Assembly: GCA_036345935.2 (NCBI GenBank)
Contig: JADWOT020001565.1
Span: 186,001-250,000, forward strand
Source: Taenia hydatigena
Taxonomy: Eukaryota; Platyhelminthes; Cestoda; Cyclophyllidea; Taeniidae
Direction: 5' to 3'
DNA: 64,000 bases
Shown here: positions 47,039 to 58,250 of the stretch, in pieces
How the letters are laid out: each line of letters opens with the position of its first letter
Numbering within the stretch: position 1 is the first letter of the stretch
The notes under the pieces: generated by a model
What the model was told of the DNA's origin: nothing
Database searches by the model: none
The model's input: only the letters and a program-made list of their open reading frames with translations
Made by a program: the position numbers and the translations under genes

Positions 47039-47635
47039 GTGATGAATGATTGTGCGTGCCCGTACCTTACAGATGCTATTGACACATTGATTCATAACGA
47101 TTTTGCCCATGTGAATGCAAAAGGTAGCTCAATATATTTTAGCGAGATTGGAAGAAGAGATTCTGAAAGTGACGTCTTGCACTACGAATGCTACGTATTG
47201 CAGATGGATCTAGAAATTCGGTTCAGGCATCAATTACTGCGCTTCCAAGACGCCATCAAGTCGCATCATGTATTAGTCACAGCCCTCCTGCCATGGAGTT
47301 TGGATGATGAAGCAGATGATATTCACCCCTTTGCAAAGCTTGTCGCGAGTTCCAACAACTTCGAGGGTTGTCCACCTGCAACAACTCCGGTGGAATGGCG
47401 AATGTATTGTGTCAAGCAATGTGAAGCCGGACACGTCAACTTGGTGACTTGCTGCATTTCACTCATTACGACTGACTTCCAGTTGAAGACTGTTGGCGGT
47501 AGATGCAAGGACAAATGCAATTTATCAAAGCATCACACATTTGACATGCGCTATTTATGGCCATTGCGTACTCAGATGCACTACTTTTCTTCAGCTTACC
47601 GTTTTCCTTTCTCTTTAGCAATCGTAGTAACATAA
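47039..47635 (+). CDS. family B copy 3, right-arm version, 198 codons
   Basis: Mirror of 21120-21716 with the full frame kept. Visible changes are Ser for Trp in the DAIK-HHVL segment and Ala for Val in the family motif (WRMYCVKQCEAGHVNLVTCC). Unknown function; may be an exon. Confidence 0.4.
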   Translation: MMNDCACPYLTDAIDTLIHNDFAHVNAKGSSIYFSEIGRRDSESDVLHYECYVLQMDLEIRFRHQLLRFQDAIKSHHVLVTALLPWSLDDEADDIHPFAKLVASSNNFEGCPPATTPVEWRMYCVKQCEAGHVNLVTCCISLITTDFQLKTVGGRCKDKCNLSKHHTFDMRYLWPLRTQMHYFSSAYRFPFSLAIVVT

Positions 47636-49528
47636 ACAGCAGCTTTATTTACCGCATGGCTACTCCGCGTTTCTCATATCAAATCGCCTAGCTTGATAGG
47701 TTGCGTGTTCTGTTGATCTAGAAGGAGAACTCAAAAGTCACGCACATTATGTTTGACACAGTCAAAGGCAGAACTTTGGAGACACTGCACTTGAAGTGTC
47801 ACCTTACCTTGTAAAGACGCCACAGCTACAGGCACGGCGATTTGACATGTTCAACATTAATTGAAGCCGAAGCAAGAGATACATTTTAATGACAGACGAA
47901 GTGACGAGTTTTGATAATCTTCATCTCAAACCTACATTTTAGGTGAATAGTGTAGAGCAAATATGCGTCTCTAATTTGCCTTCCACTTCTGCTCTTTATT
48001 TGCACTAATGAGTTAATTTGAGTCGTCTCCAAGTTAGACTGCCTTTTTATTATGACAAATGTGCTTAGCTGCGTGGCTTTAAGTTTTCCTAGCATTTGTA
48101 GACACCTTTACGTTAACCATAGGCAAGCAATAGGAATGGGTTGCATCGCGTCAAACACAAAGCAAAGTTTGTTTCTTGCCACCTCATCATTACTTTCAAA
48201 GCAGCCTCCTAATGTAGGATATTGTCACTCATCCCTTCTCACTCTCAACCTCCCTACAAACCACCAAGTTGTCAGGTCGAGCATAGTTATCATTGCTAAG
48301 AAACATTGATGAGGACGGATTACAAGCATGCAGAACAGAGAAGCTTTGATGGTTGAGCCCAGCTTCATGTTTGAGTGCCTTAACTCCCGACCTTTATCCC
48401 ACTCGATCGCTACCAGTAGATTTGCGGTTTCCATTTGTCTTCGATGTTACCAAATTAGGGGATAAAGAGTTGGAGTTGGTCACAAGTGCGTCAACACATC
48501 AGCCAATGGCTGTGGCTCAACAAGCACTTATTTCGCGTGGTACTTGTACAAACCATACCAACGGCCCGCAGAGAACCGACTCATGAAATTGGATACCGTA
48601 GAATGGAATTCTACCAGTAATATTTACCTCCGTTTGCTAAGCATTTCATTTCATTTTAATAAATTCCTTACCCTCCTTCAGTGACAAAAATAATGTTGAA
48701 ACGGTTCTTCACGTTAATAGTGTGTACAAAAGCAGTGCGCTTTAGCAAATCTTCTACGCAGCGAAATAAAGTAGGTGAGGATTAAACATGAAGTAGCAAT
48801 TAAAGATCTGTTAAAGAGAGGACCAAGCAGACTAAGATGAATATTGCTGGAAGAACTCTATTTTCTTTGACCATTTTTAGCAACGGCAAGTGGGTTCCAG
48901 TAAGCAGTTGGTGCTCACTGGTACACTTTCCATTGCTGATGCTAGGATCGCCGATTCGAAAGCATTCATCACCTGTGAGAAATGGTGTTGCAGACATCCA
49001 CCACATCCTCCACATCTAAAGTGATTTAAGAGCAAGGCATCTTTAGTAACACGGAATTGGAATGAGAGGATTGCGGTAGTGGAAAAGACAACAAAAGCAA
49101 TGAATGAGGGATGGCAGGTTAAGCAGAAACGCAAGGTAAATAGGAACCACTGAGCAATACCACTTTAAAGGGTACCATCGTGGATTGACTGAATGACCCG
49201 GACGGTGAGGTTCAAACACTGATAAATTGTCGATGATTGTATGTCGAGAGTCACGTTCAAACGTTAATGCGCATCAGGCGCAAATGAACTTGCCGAGTTA
49301 TGCCCAAAGGAGGAAAAGACAGGAGTTTAGCGATTCAGAACTCGTAGTGGCTTCTTACCTTACCAATGGCTACACAGTTTCACATACGGCGATTTGGTGT
49401 CGTTAACACGGATTGAGGCCTAAGCAGCAGTGGATAATAGCACAAATTGTGGCATTCATTGCGCAAAGCTATCACGCAGCCTCGAAAATCTTACGATTTG
49501 CATGTTACATGTAGCAGTTAGTTCTGAG
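47636..49528. repeat. family C and E scraps, mirror of 19230-21119
   Basis: Contains the mirror of the 20290-20640 piece (48115-48465) and a GCATGGCTACTCCGCGTTT stretch resembling 5270-5300. The 49195-49300 part has CGTTCAAACGTTAATGCGC, a family C landmark. No gene. Confidence 0.4.
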
Positions 49529-50082
49529 GCGAAAGAATACAGATGCTGCGTATACCTGATGGATTCGGAATACGTACTGGATCCAGTAGCTGTCCGAAAA
49601 GCATAAAAGTTCGGACCAGCAGGACCTTATTATGGAAGCAGCAGAATGCATCATATTTGTATGAGAAGAGTAGGAATGCATTGCCCAGGATCAAACAAGA
49701 GGTAAAGCTTGTTTCTTGTTTCCTCACCACTGCCTCCAAATCAGGCTTCTACTGAAAGTATCAGTCGGCATTTGACCCTCCTTTATCTGTCCCTCACTGC
49801 CCTCAACCCAAGTGCTTTAAAATAACAAATAAGAATCGCAATCGTTGTTCAAACAAATAGAAATATTGACAGAACAGGATTACAAGCCTGCAGCACAGTT
49901 AGGCATTGGTGTCCAATTCCAAATCCATTTTCTGCACAGGTCAGTTTTTTCACTTGCGTTTGACGGGCATTAGTGTTTCATCGTGACTCCTGACCTTCAG
50001 TAAACTTGCATCTTTCGTCTCGACTTGCTCCATTTAATCAGGAGAGCAAGAGTTGTAGAACGCTGCTGGGCTCTAAAGACAA
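49529..50082 (-). repeat. family C segment present only in the right arm (about 555 bases)
   Basis: Homologous to 22530-23000 (GCTTGTTTCTTG, CAAGTGCTTTAAAATAAC, ATATTGACAGAACAGG, ACAAGCCTGCAGCA and GTGTCCAATTCCAAATCC have counterparts there in the same order). Its join to the flanking AGGTGGGTCAGGC is also shared with that paralogue, so the right arm keeps the older arrangement and the left arm lost it. Confidence 0.65.
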
Positions 50083-51844
50083 CCAGGTGGGTCAGGCACC
50101 TGCTTCATTTCACCGTACCTTATATGCATGAGTAATGTTGCGACACTTATCCGTCTCGACAATACCTTCAGGAAACGCAACACACTTCAGTAGGTCTGCG
50201 ACTGAATTTGCCTTTAAAGTTGCATGGTATCAGATCTGTTTATAAAATGCGGAGAATTGAAGCGCGTGAAGATGGAATGTGAAGAAGACATTTATAGTCT
50301 GTTCTACCGGATCGCCATTCGAATCCTGATCAGAGAAACGAGAGGAGTTCTCCAACTCTCCCTCTCCAGACTGGATATCGACGAGCAGACTTAAGAAATG
50401 CAAGTTTACTGAAGACTATTCAGAAGGCTGAATGCTGAGAGTCACGGTCAAACACCGAAGCTGGTCACATTCGGCTGAGTAGAACACGAAATCGTGTTCT
50501 CACTAGGACTTGTGCTCCGACACCAATGCTTTCCCATCCGCGTACTTGCGATTCGATTCCGTCAATGTTTTCGGTCATGACAACCACGTCAACCGTAATA
50601 ATTTTGCATGTTGACAGCAATATTAGTGGATCCAAACAGGTCACTCATAGCGTTAATGCTGCCGAGAGCATTTGGCGTAACAAGTCGTCCTGTCAGCAAT
50701 TTAGGTAATGGCTTGACAGAAGAAACACTCCAGTAGCACTGATATCGGTAAAAGTAAAAGATAACTTACCGATTGTGTCTCGTATAGGTTTTGCTCAAAT
50801 ATTTTTGTCATTTTAGTTAAGAACGCGATAGGCCATGCAGATATGCCTAGGAGCCCAACTCATAAAGAGTAGAATCACTGCTTTACGATTTACCAACCTT
50901 GGGTACTCAAAAGAAGGAAAGCGTATAGTTACTTTGCATTTCCTGCTCTCCGTATACGAAGGCACACATAATGCTGGGATGGAATATGCGTTGCCGGCTC
51001 TATTAAGGGTCGGAGAGAGGCTATTGTGGTGCAGGATAAGAAGCTAAACTGGAAATGGAAATTAGCTAATATCGTAAAGTCTCTCACTGAACATTGATGT
51101 TAGCTGCCGATGATTGACTGAAATCCAGTTATAAGCTTTCTCATCGGTAAATGATTTTTTACCCGTGAATAAACTGTTTGTGCACATGGGTGCAAGCGGA
51201 GGAAATATGCCGACTTGGCATCCAGTGTGAGGCACATTTCTTTATTTCTGTTTGTGGATGGGAATGCATGGTGCAATGGTGCGAGTGTGGATCTATGGAT
51301 GTGTCCCACGGACAGACATTCACTTCACCAGCTGAAATGTCTCGTTGTGTCACAACTCCGCATCACTGCATTCGGTTCTCCTGACCTTTTGAGTATAAAC
51401 AAGAGCGCGCCTGCACACGGATGACTTTGATACCTTCTCCAACCATCCATTAACTGAGAGGAACGCGTATTCAAGTTATGCCTTGCACGCAACTTAGGCG
51501 CATTTCTGCATCCCAGATTAGGTGAGCCAATTCTTATTCCCATACTACTATTCGTAGGGAAGTCCTCTCATGAGGATATCGATTGTCACTCAGACCAACT
51601 AATCCAATCCTCACACTCTTTCATCGAAATGGGTTGACTTACTAAAGAACTATGGTAATCGTGGTTATTATGAGCACAAGCACATCACCTTAATTTGATT
51701 GCAAGCACGCAGCTTAGGGAAGCATTGCAGTACAATTCCGATTCCGAGTACGAGTACAAGTCCATGTTCTATTCAGGGTCAGTGATCTCAGCTAAGTTTG
51801 ATGAGAGTTAGTTCTTGAACGCGACTTCCGACATGTAATCATCG
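50083..51844. other. arm interval, mirror of 17426-19230
   Basis: Short frames only. Near 50130 the right arm lacks 40 bases present at 19144-19184 in the left: CTCATGC runs straight into ATATAAGG, with a shared TGC at the break. The paralogue at 22450-22490 has the 40-base segment, so this is a right-arm deletion. Confidence 0.45.
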
Positions 51845-52050
51845 TCAATGTATCAGTATTTGAAGCCCTACACCTCTGCTACCCGGCCAATCCGGAATAG
51901 CGTCTTTCCAAAATGGTATGTCCTGGTAGTCTCTACTTGCTTCTTCTTACTTCTCTATCTATACCACATTGCATTTATTACTTACTTTGTCTCATGTGCC
52001 ATCAACATCACTTTATACCATTTTTGTGTCACTAAGGATGGCATATAATC
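51845..52050 (+). repeat. family A copy 6, right-arm version
   Basis: Mirror of 17220-17425, with the hydrophobic-coding frame kept (51848-52048). Confidence 0.5.
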
Positions 52051-52399
52051 CCTCAACTTAAAGAACAACCTTATGGAGGTGTGCAGCAATCAGTCTGCCA
52101 CCCCAAAAACAGATACCGATGTATCGCTACTATTCGGAGAACGAATCAGTGATTTTCAATGTAAAACGTTGGTAAATGTGGCAGACGTATAGTTGTCCAT
52201 ACAGCGTGGAGATTGGAAGCATGCCATAATGAAGCATGAGACCATGGTTAATGGCCCATCGGAGAAGGAATCGGCAAGCCTGAGCGAAAATTGCCGAAAA
52301 TTGCACTTGCTTCTGGTAATATTCCACGACTGGACGTGAATCCCGGTGGACAAATGGTGAGATGAGAAAAATATTAACATTCGACATCACTGCTCATTG

Positions 52400-52890
52400 A
52401 GCCCCTTCCAAGTTTAGTGCCGAAAGACCTGCTGTCTTTATTGGTGTTATCACGCCTCAGTAACACTGTGATGATTATCAACTCCTTGAAGAAAAACCGA
52501 CTGCTTCTGCCTTCATTTGATGCCTATGAACTACTCCATTACCAGTTCTACCGCAAAAATAAACGGTCATATTCTCTTTTCCGCGTCTAATTTCCTCGCA
52601 TTCATCTTTACCAGTAAATGTCGAAGAACAGTCAATTGTGGTGAGGCGATCGCGTGGCTTTCACATAAAACAACGTTAAGCAATCCAACGTGTTGACGCC
52701 ATTGTGAGGTCAACACAATTCCGCTTCCATGGCCGCAGTATTCATACCTCGTCCCCTCCGTTACACAGTCAATCACCATATCACCTTTCAAGCATGGTGG
52801 ATTTCCGTAGTTCCTTTTTACTTCACTATCCCTAAATCCTATTCCCATGCTACTGATGATGACCTACTTGCGTTACATCGGAACTTCAAA
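52400..52890 (+). repeat. family A copy 5, right-arm version
   Basis: Mirror of 16380-16870, same landmarks including CATGGTGGATTTCC near 52795. A donor-like GTGAGGCGATCGCG lies near 52640. Confidence 0.6.
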
Positions 52891-53189
52891 TGTGGTCCAA
52901 TCAGCAGTTGAGTCGCATGTTGTTTTCTCAAGCCGCATCGATCGTCAACCAAAGTCCGTTTGCAGCTGATGAGTAATTCAGGGAGCAAATGAGTGCATTT
53001 GGCAACTTGAACTTCATCTAGTCAATCTTTTCTTCAACAGGTCATCAAGTACACTCTGCTGTTTCATTTCTACCAATTTTTCAGCTCCACACTGCATATA
53101 CAACTATATTTCTGCGAAGTTTGTCACATTTCACATTGTTTAGTCAGTAATTCGTGATCCAAGATGCATAGATCCCATCAGTACATGAA

Positions 53190-53580
53190 ATGAGTACGGC
53201 TAGACCTATTAGTACGTACTACGGCTGCTGCGTATGCATAATGGAACCGCATTGGCGAATGTACTGTGTCGAATGCCCTGCAGTTGGACGACTCAGTTTA
53301 ATGATGCTGTCAATTTGTCCATTGCGACCTATGGTTCAAGAACATCAGCACTTTTCACAAACGTTAATTTTTTTTGTATTTACCAACCCAAATATAGTCT
53401 CCTTATTGCGCCACATTTTCCTTCTCCTTCTCACTTAATTTGGTGGCTTTTAAAGCAACCAGAATAGGTTTGTTTGGTGGTTTATGAACCATGTTTGTCA
53501 GGAGAAGGATTCAAAGGGCACACATGCTATTCTTGGAAAGGCGAGAGGCAGATATGTTGTAGGCACTGCTGTAAAGGTAT
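53190..53580 (+). pseudogene. family B copy 2, right-arm version
   Basis: Mirror of 15720-16080. WRMYCVECPAVGRLSL is kept in frame 53190-53438, and the second homologous block again lies in another frame, so the frameshift predates the arm duplication. Confidence 0.5.
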
Positions 53581-54573
53581 CTATGAGATAGAAGGATGGC
53601 AAATAGCGAGTAGCATCAGCAAATCACATGAAATGTGGCAGGGACGACCTCATGTGAAACATGCGATGCAGCAACAACATGCCATCCAACTGTCATCAAA
53701 TTCTCGACCCTTGCACATCATCGATTCTATCGTATCAAAACAATTTACTGTCTAAGGCCATGACCAATCGTCCGGAACGCTGGGCAATGTAGTATGAAAA
53801 TTGTATTTGAAGGTTTGCACAACAATAGAGCGAAGTCAGGTTGTCTAACCAAGCAACTAGCGCACAACATGATGAGGAAAAATCAGTTTCATTTTATGCA
53901 AGGCATCTTAGCAAAACAGCAGTCGTCCTGGTTTCTACTGCGATGTCACCACGTCTTCATGCCATAGTTAACGCTTTGTGACTGCTATTTCATGGTCATT
54001 TTAAGGCTCAGAAGGTGGGCAGGTCTAGTATTGGTCACTTTAAGCTGATTACCCTCCCATTATTGGAGTGAAGCATCAGAAAAAAAATAGTTAGGTTAAT
54101 CACATTAACATGTGTGACAGTCCTTTGCTTGCAGATGACAATCCTAACCTGTGGGCTCAAAGAAATGCAAAGTCGTTGGCCTATAAGTGCCTTCCATAAA
54201 AAGATTTTGACTTAGTTTTGCAGTTTTTGACGATCTCGTGCGCCTACTTTTACGTTGAGTGCATTACTGCATGGGCCTATTTCACACACGGAACTCACTA
54301 CCACAAAAAGCTTTTTAAAAGAACCGAAATACCGGGCGTGTGATAGCTCAATGTGGTGGGATTCCTGGCACTAGCTACTGATAAAAGTATGCAAATACGT
54401 GTTCCTAAATAAAGTTGGGTCCAAGAGGAAAAATTACCGTAAATAATGCGATAAACGTCTTTTGGGGCGGACAGATGTGGTGCTTATGTATTAAAGAATT
54501 TATCACAAGCAGTTCACTTGCTCCGAAAAGAGGAAGGATAAAAGGAGGCCGAAGGCCATACTAAAGAAGGTTA
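53581..54573. other. arm interval, nothing recognised
   Basis: Mirror of 14697-15700. Short frames only. Confidence 0.45.
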
Positions 54574-54759
54574 ATGGCCTGCTACTTCGCACAACTGGTT
54601 TGTCAGGCTGCCTACACGGTCAAGGTTATTCTCGACTCTAGACTGAGGGTCACCACATTGGTAAGTGGGAACGGCAAGATAAGCCAAAGGAAGGCAGCTG
54701 TTACTGATGATGAAGACTCATTGTGCACGCCGCCTGCCAATGTCTCGCAAACGTTGTGA
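54574..54759 (+). CDS. small conserved frame, right-arm version, 61 codons
   Basis: Mirror of 14511-14696 with the whole frame kept; the visible difference is Arg for Lys in the DSRLRVTTL segment. The internal GTAAGT donor string is also kept. Confidence 0.35.
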   Translation: MACYFAQLVCQAAYTVKVILDSRLRVTTLVSGNGKISQRKAAVTDDEDSLCTPPANVSQTL

Positions 54760-56619
54760 TGTAGCGGCCACCTTCGACCACCTCATGCGAACCGCACTGA
54801 GTAGACTACTTTGAAAATAATCCATGCGACACTCAGATAGCATTATTGTTTGCTGCTAAAATGCACAAGCGCAGCTTTTGCAAGGTTTAATTTATGCGTT
54901 GATGCAGCGAATTTAACATTAACATTCCCTGTAACAGAGACACAAATGAAGAATAAATTATTCAAACGCAACGTTTAAGAATATTGTATTTATTTCAGCT
55001 TTCTTTACGTTGCTAATATGGAAGTGCGTTTGGTGCCGTTTGATCGAAGCTGCAAGTAAAGTTGGAAGAGTCAATTCCTTCTCTTGGCACTTGAGGAACC
55101 TCTTCAATTTGTTCTCTCTGACCACTTCTTTTAAGTGGTGAGTTCAGAGTCTCCTGCATGCATGTGAGTCAGGAGGCAATTCTTCCCTTCGATATCTTTT
55201 AGTTGTTTGTCTAATTCTGAACCTACACCCAGTGTAGTAGCCGCAACGGCTGAGTAATGAAATGCCAGCTATTTATTAAGAGCAACAATGCTGTTTCCAT
55301 TTCATAGAAAGCTCTTTTTTCTATGCATCAACCAATCCCCTTCTCTGCCTGCGATTCTATGTCTATTAGCAATGCTGTCCCTGTGTTATCGAAATTTCCT
55401 GGCTGGCTATCGAAACAGAAGCGATGACAGAGAACATGTCTACTGAGTGGCAAGTGGTGGATCCGTCAACGAATATAGTTTGCTATAACTTCTAGCTTCC
55501 TCTGCTAACAATTGACCGCTAGCGTTTCTCTTGTAAGAGTAGTTGTTGAGACCAATAATGACTTTGGTGGTTTTGTGACCTCGTCTCTGAATAACTCTTC
55601 TTCCAAATAACACGCTTCCTCTGCGATTGCGCATGGTTTTTAACTGACTAGCAGCCTGATCAGTCTACATTCGTTAATGTTCACCACATTCAAAACATTG
55701 TGTGTCCTTTTAGGCTCAGACTTAACAAGCAGCCTATATTTGTGCGCCCAACCGTACACATCTACTTTCTCCTATCTTTTGTCCATGACATGGTTGGTTA
55801 ACCGGTCGATGGGCTTCCGGTATCTTAACTGACAGAGACGGAACCTTCTACGCAATAGACGATGAAATTGGACAGCCAAGGCCCACAATTTTACACGAAT
55901 CTGTGCAAATTCCAGATTCCACCTCCTTGTTGTCACCCAATCTTCCAATAAACTCAACCTGTTCCATAGTGAAAGCATGCTTTTCTTGGCATAAAGGGTG
56001 CGGATCGCGTCCGAGTCGCATGTGAACTTGCATGGAGGTGCTACCTGCTTGTAAATTTCGCCATCTACATGTAAATATTTACGAGATTGGTTAAGGCCAC
56101 ATGACAGAACCACAGACAGTGGCACAGGAGGTTAAGGCTACTCTGATGGGGCTAAGATGTACCAACCCTAGTACTGTTTATAATTGGCTCGTCGCAACTG
56201 CCGAGAGTACCTTTTGCACAGTCTTCTCGTTCCAATTGTAGAAAATTTTAAGAGCACATAATAGTTCCTTCATGATCGCTACGACTTAAAGGCTTTTTAG
56301 CCTTCACTGTTCACCCCTCTAACTGGATAACCACTTAGGAAGAAGGACCATCCTCTGGTAGTTTTTCTCGATGATGCCTTTACGAGCTGTGTTTCACTTC
56401 TTATTCTTCTTCAATGCCAAAGATACACGAAGGAACTAGAATGGCAGTGCGACCCATGAATCAGCTCATTTGCAATCGAAATGACCTTGCAAGGCATTCA
56501 ATAACTAGTCACTTCTAGATCTTAGCACTCTTTTTTATGAGACGGGGATTCCAAGATATCTGAGTAGATAATCCTATAAAGAAGACAGCTTTAGCATGAA
56601 ACAGGAACAAGCATCGGTG
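54760..56619. other. arm interval with decayed frames
   Basis: Mirror of 12651-14510. The frame 55848-56033 is truncated relative to its left partner, and 55772-56125 differs at several codons, which argues against function for this stretch. Confidence 0.4.
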
Positions 56620-57185
56620 GTCCGGAAACCTACATAACTGCTGACGTTCGCTTCTACTGTGCAAATTTAGGTAACTTTCCTGGCAACATCACACCAGCAA
56701 AATTACGATGATCGTCAATTCCTTGCTGAACAATCAATCGCTTCTGCCTTTATTTGATGCCAACGCCCAACTTCTACAGCCGTTCTCTCCACAGCGTCTG
56801 CTTTGTTTGCATCTTTCTTTACCATTGGACGGCGAAGGACGATCAGTCGAGGTATGACGATCGTGTAACTTTCACACTAGACGACACGCAACGGCGCAAT
56901 GTGTTGATGCTACTGTGAGGCCAATCCAACTCCTCTTTCGCCTTTTTTCCTCCCTGTTTGAAACCGCAGTATTTAAGCTTCGTCACCTCTGTCACACAGT
57001 CAATCTACCCCACCAAATTAACAGCAGGGTGGTTTCCGGTAGCCTCTATTCGCTCTTGCCCTTCCTTTCTCTTTATTTATCTTTACCTCTCTCACTTATG
57101 TCATTGCTTTTCTCATTCATGTCATAATTGTTACACCTCATTCCCAATTCACGGACAATGCCTGAGTTGGCACTCAGAATATGCA
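56620..57185 (+). repeat. family A copy 4, right-arm version
   Basis: Mirror of 12085-12650. The donor has changed: the left copy's GTAAGACGATCGCG reads GTATGACGATCGTG near 56850, and a stop has appeared upstream in the exon-like block. This shows decay without constraint. Confidence 0.6.
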
Positions 57186-57364
57186 GATTCCTTGATGTGG
57201 AGGTCTTAGTGAATGCCTGCAACAGCATTCCTGGCTAGTGATGGAGTCTGTCAACTTGTGAGGATCGTTAAGTTGGGAAAAACCCATTGCTAGCCAGGAA
57301 TAGTGTCGCAGGCCTCCACCAAGTTCTCTACATTAAGGCATTTGCATATTCAAAGTGCCACTTC

Positions 57365-57700
57365 AGACGGAAGGTCAATGATTCGAAGTTGTTTCTAAAG
57401 TGAAGCGAAAGTTCACCATTGCCAATGACATGGAAATGAGATGAAACAAGCAGGAGGATGAATGTGGAGTGGTAAATGGAAGAGAGAAAGGGGAAACGAT
57501 AAGAAGGAAATGGGCACTACTGGAACTTACCATGCTGGACAGGTGATGGAGTGGATTGATTGTGTGAAAGAGGTGACGTATTTCAAATGCTGCGTCCTCG
57601 GAAGGGAAGAGAGGAAATGAGGGAGAGAATTGTCTGCAGCATGGAGATAATAGCCACTGCGGTCCATCGCAGCACACAGGCGACGAAGACGCAACCAGCC
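57365..57700 (-). repeat. family A copy 3, right-arm version
   Basis: Mirror of 11600-11935, with the 112-codon frame kept and a few changes. Confidence 0.6.
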
Positions 57701-57879
57701 AATGACAGCTCACTTAGTTGGATGTTTCTGTTCCGTGTGGAATAACACCATATTCAGACGGTCAAGTGCACAGTCTGCCCTGTCCTTTTCTTCGGCATGG
57801 GCAGTTGAGAAGAATCTGAGCTCCCAGAACTCCTTAAGTTTTCAAAAATTTCGGCCATGATGCCAATGGTGCAACTAGG

Positions 57880-58250
57880 GCAGGTTAGAGATTCTGATTT
57901 GTTTCTAAAGAGGAACCAAATTATGCCACTGTTAGTGACATGGAAATGGGATGAAAAAATGTGGTACAGAACGAGACATGCAAGGACATAAATGGGACGT
58001 GGTAAAGATAACGAAGAGAAGTAAGACGCAAATGGAGGCTACTGGAACCCACCATGCTGGGAAGGTGATAGGGTGTATTGAATGCGTAATAGAGATGATG
58101 AAGTTTAAATGCTGCGGTGTCGGAAAGGAGAAAGAAAGGAAGGATGGGGGACGAGGAATCGGATTAATCTTACAATGGCGTTTCGTGTCGCCTGGTGTGA
58201 TTGTGACGCGATCGTCTCACCTCGACCGATTGCCTTAACAACCTGGGTGA
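57880..58250 (-). repeat. family A copy 2, right-arm version
   Basis: Mirror of 11030-11400. Several substitutions and a small length change separate it from the left copy; the mirror coordinate sum shifts from 69300 to 69277 around here. Confidence 0.6.
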
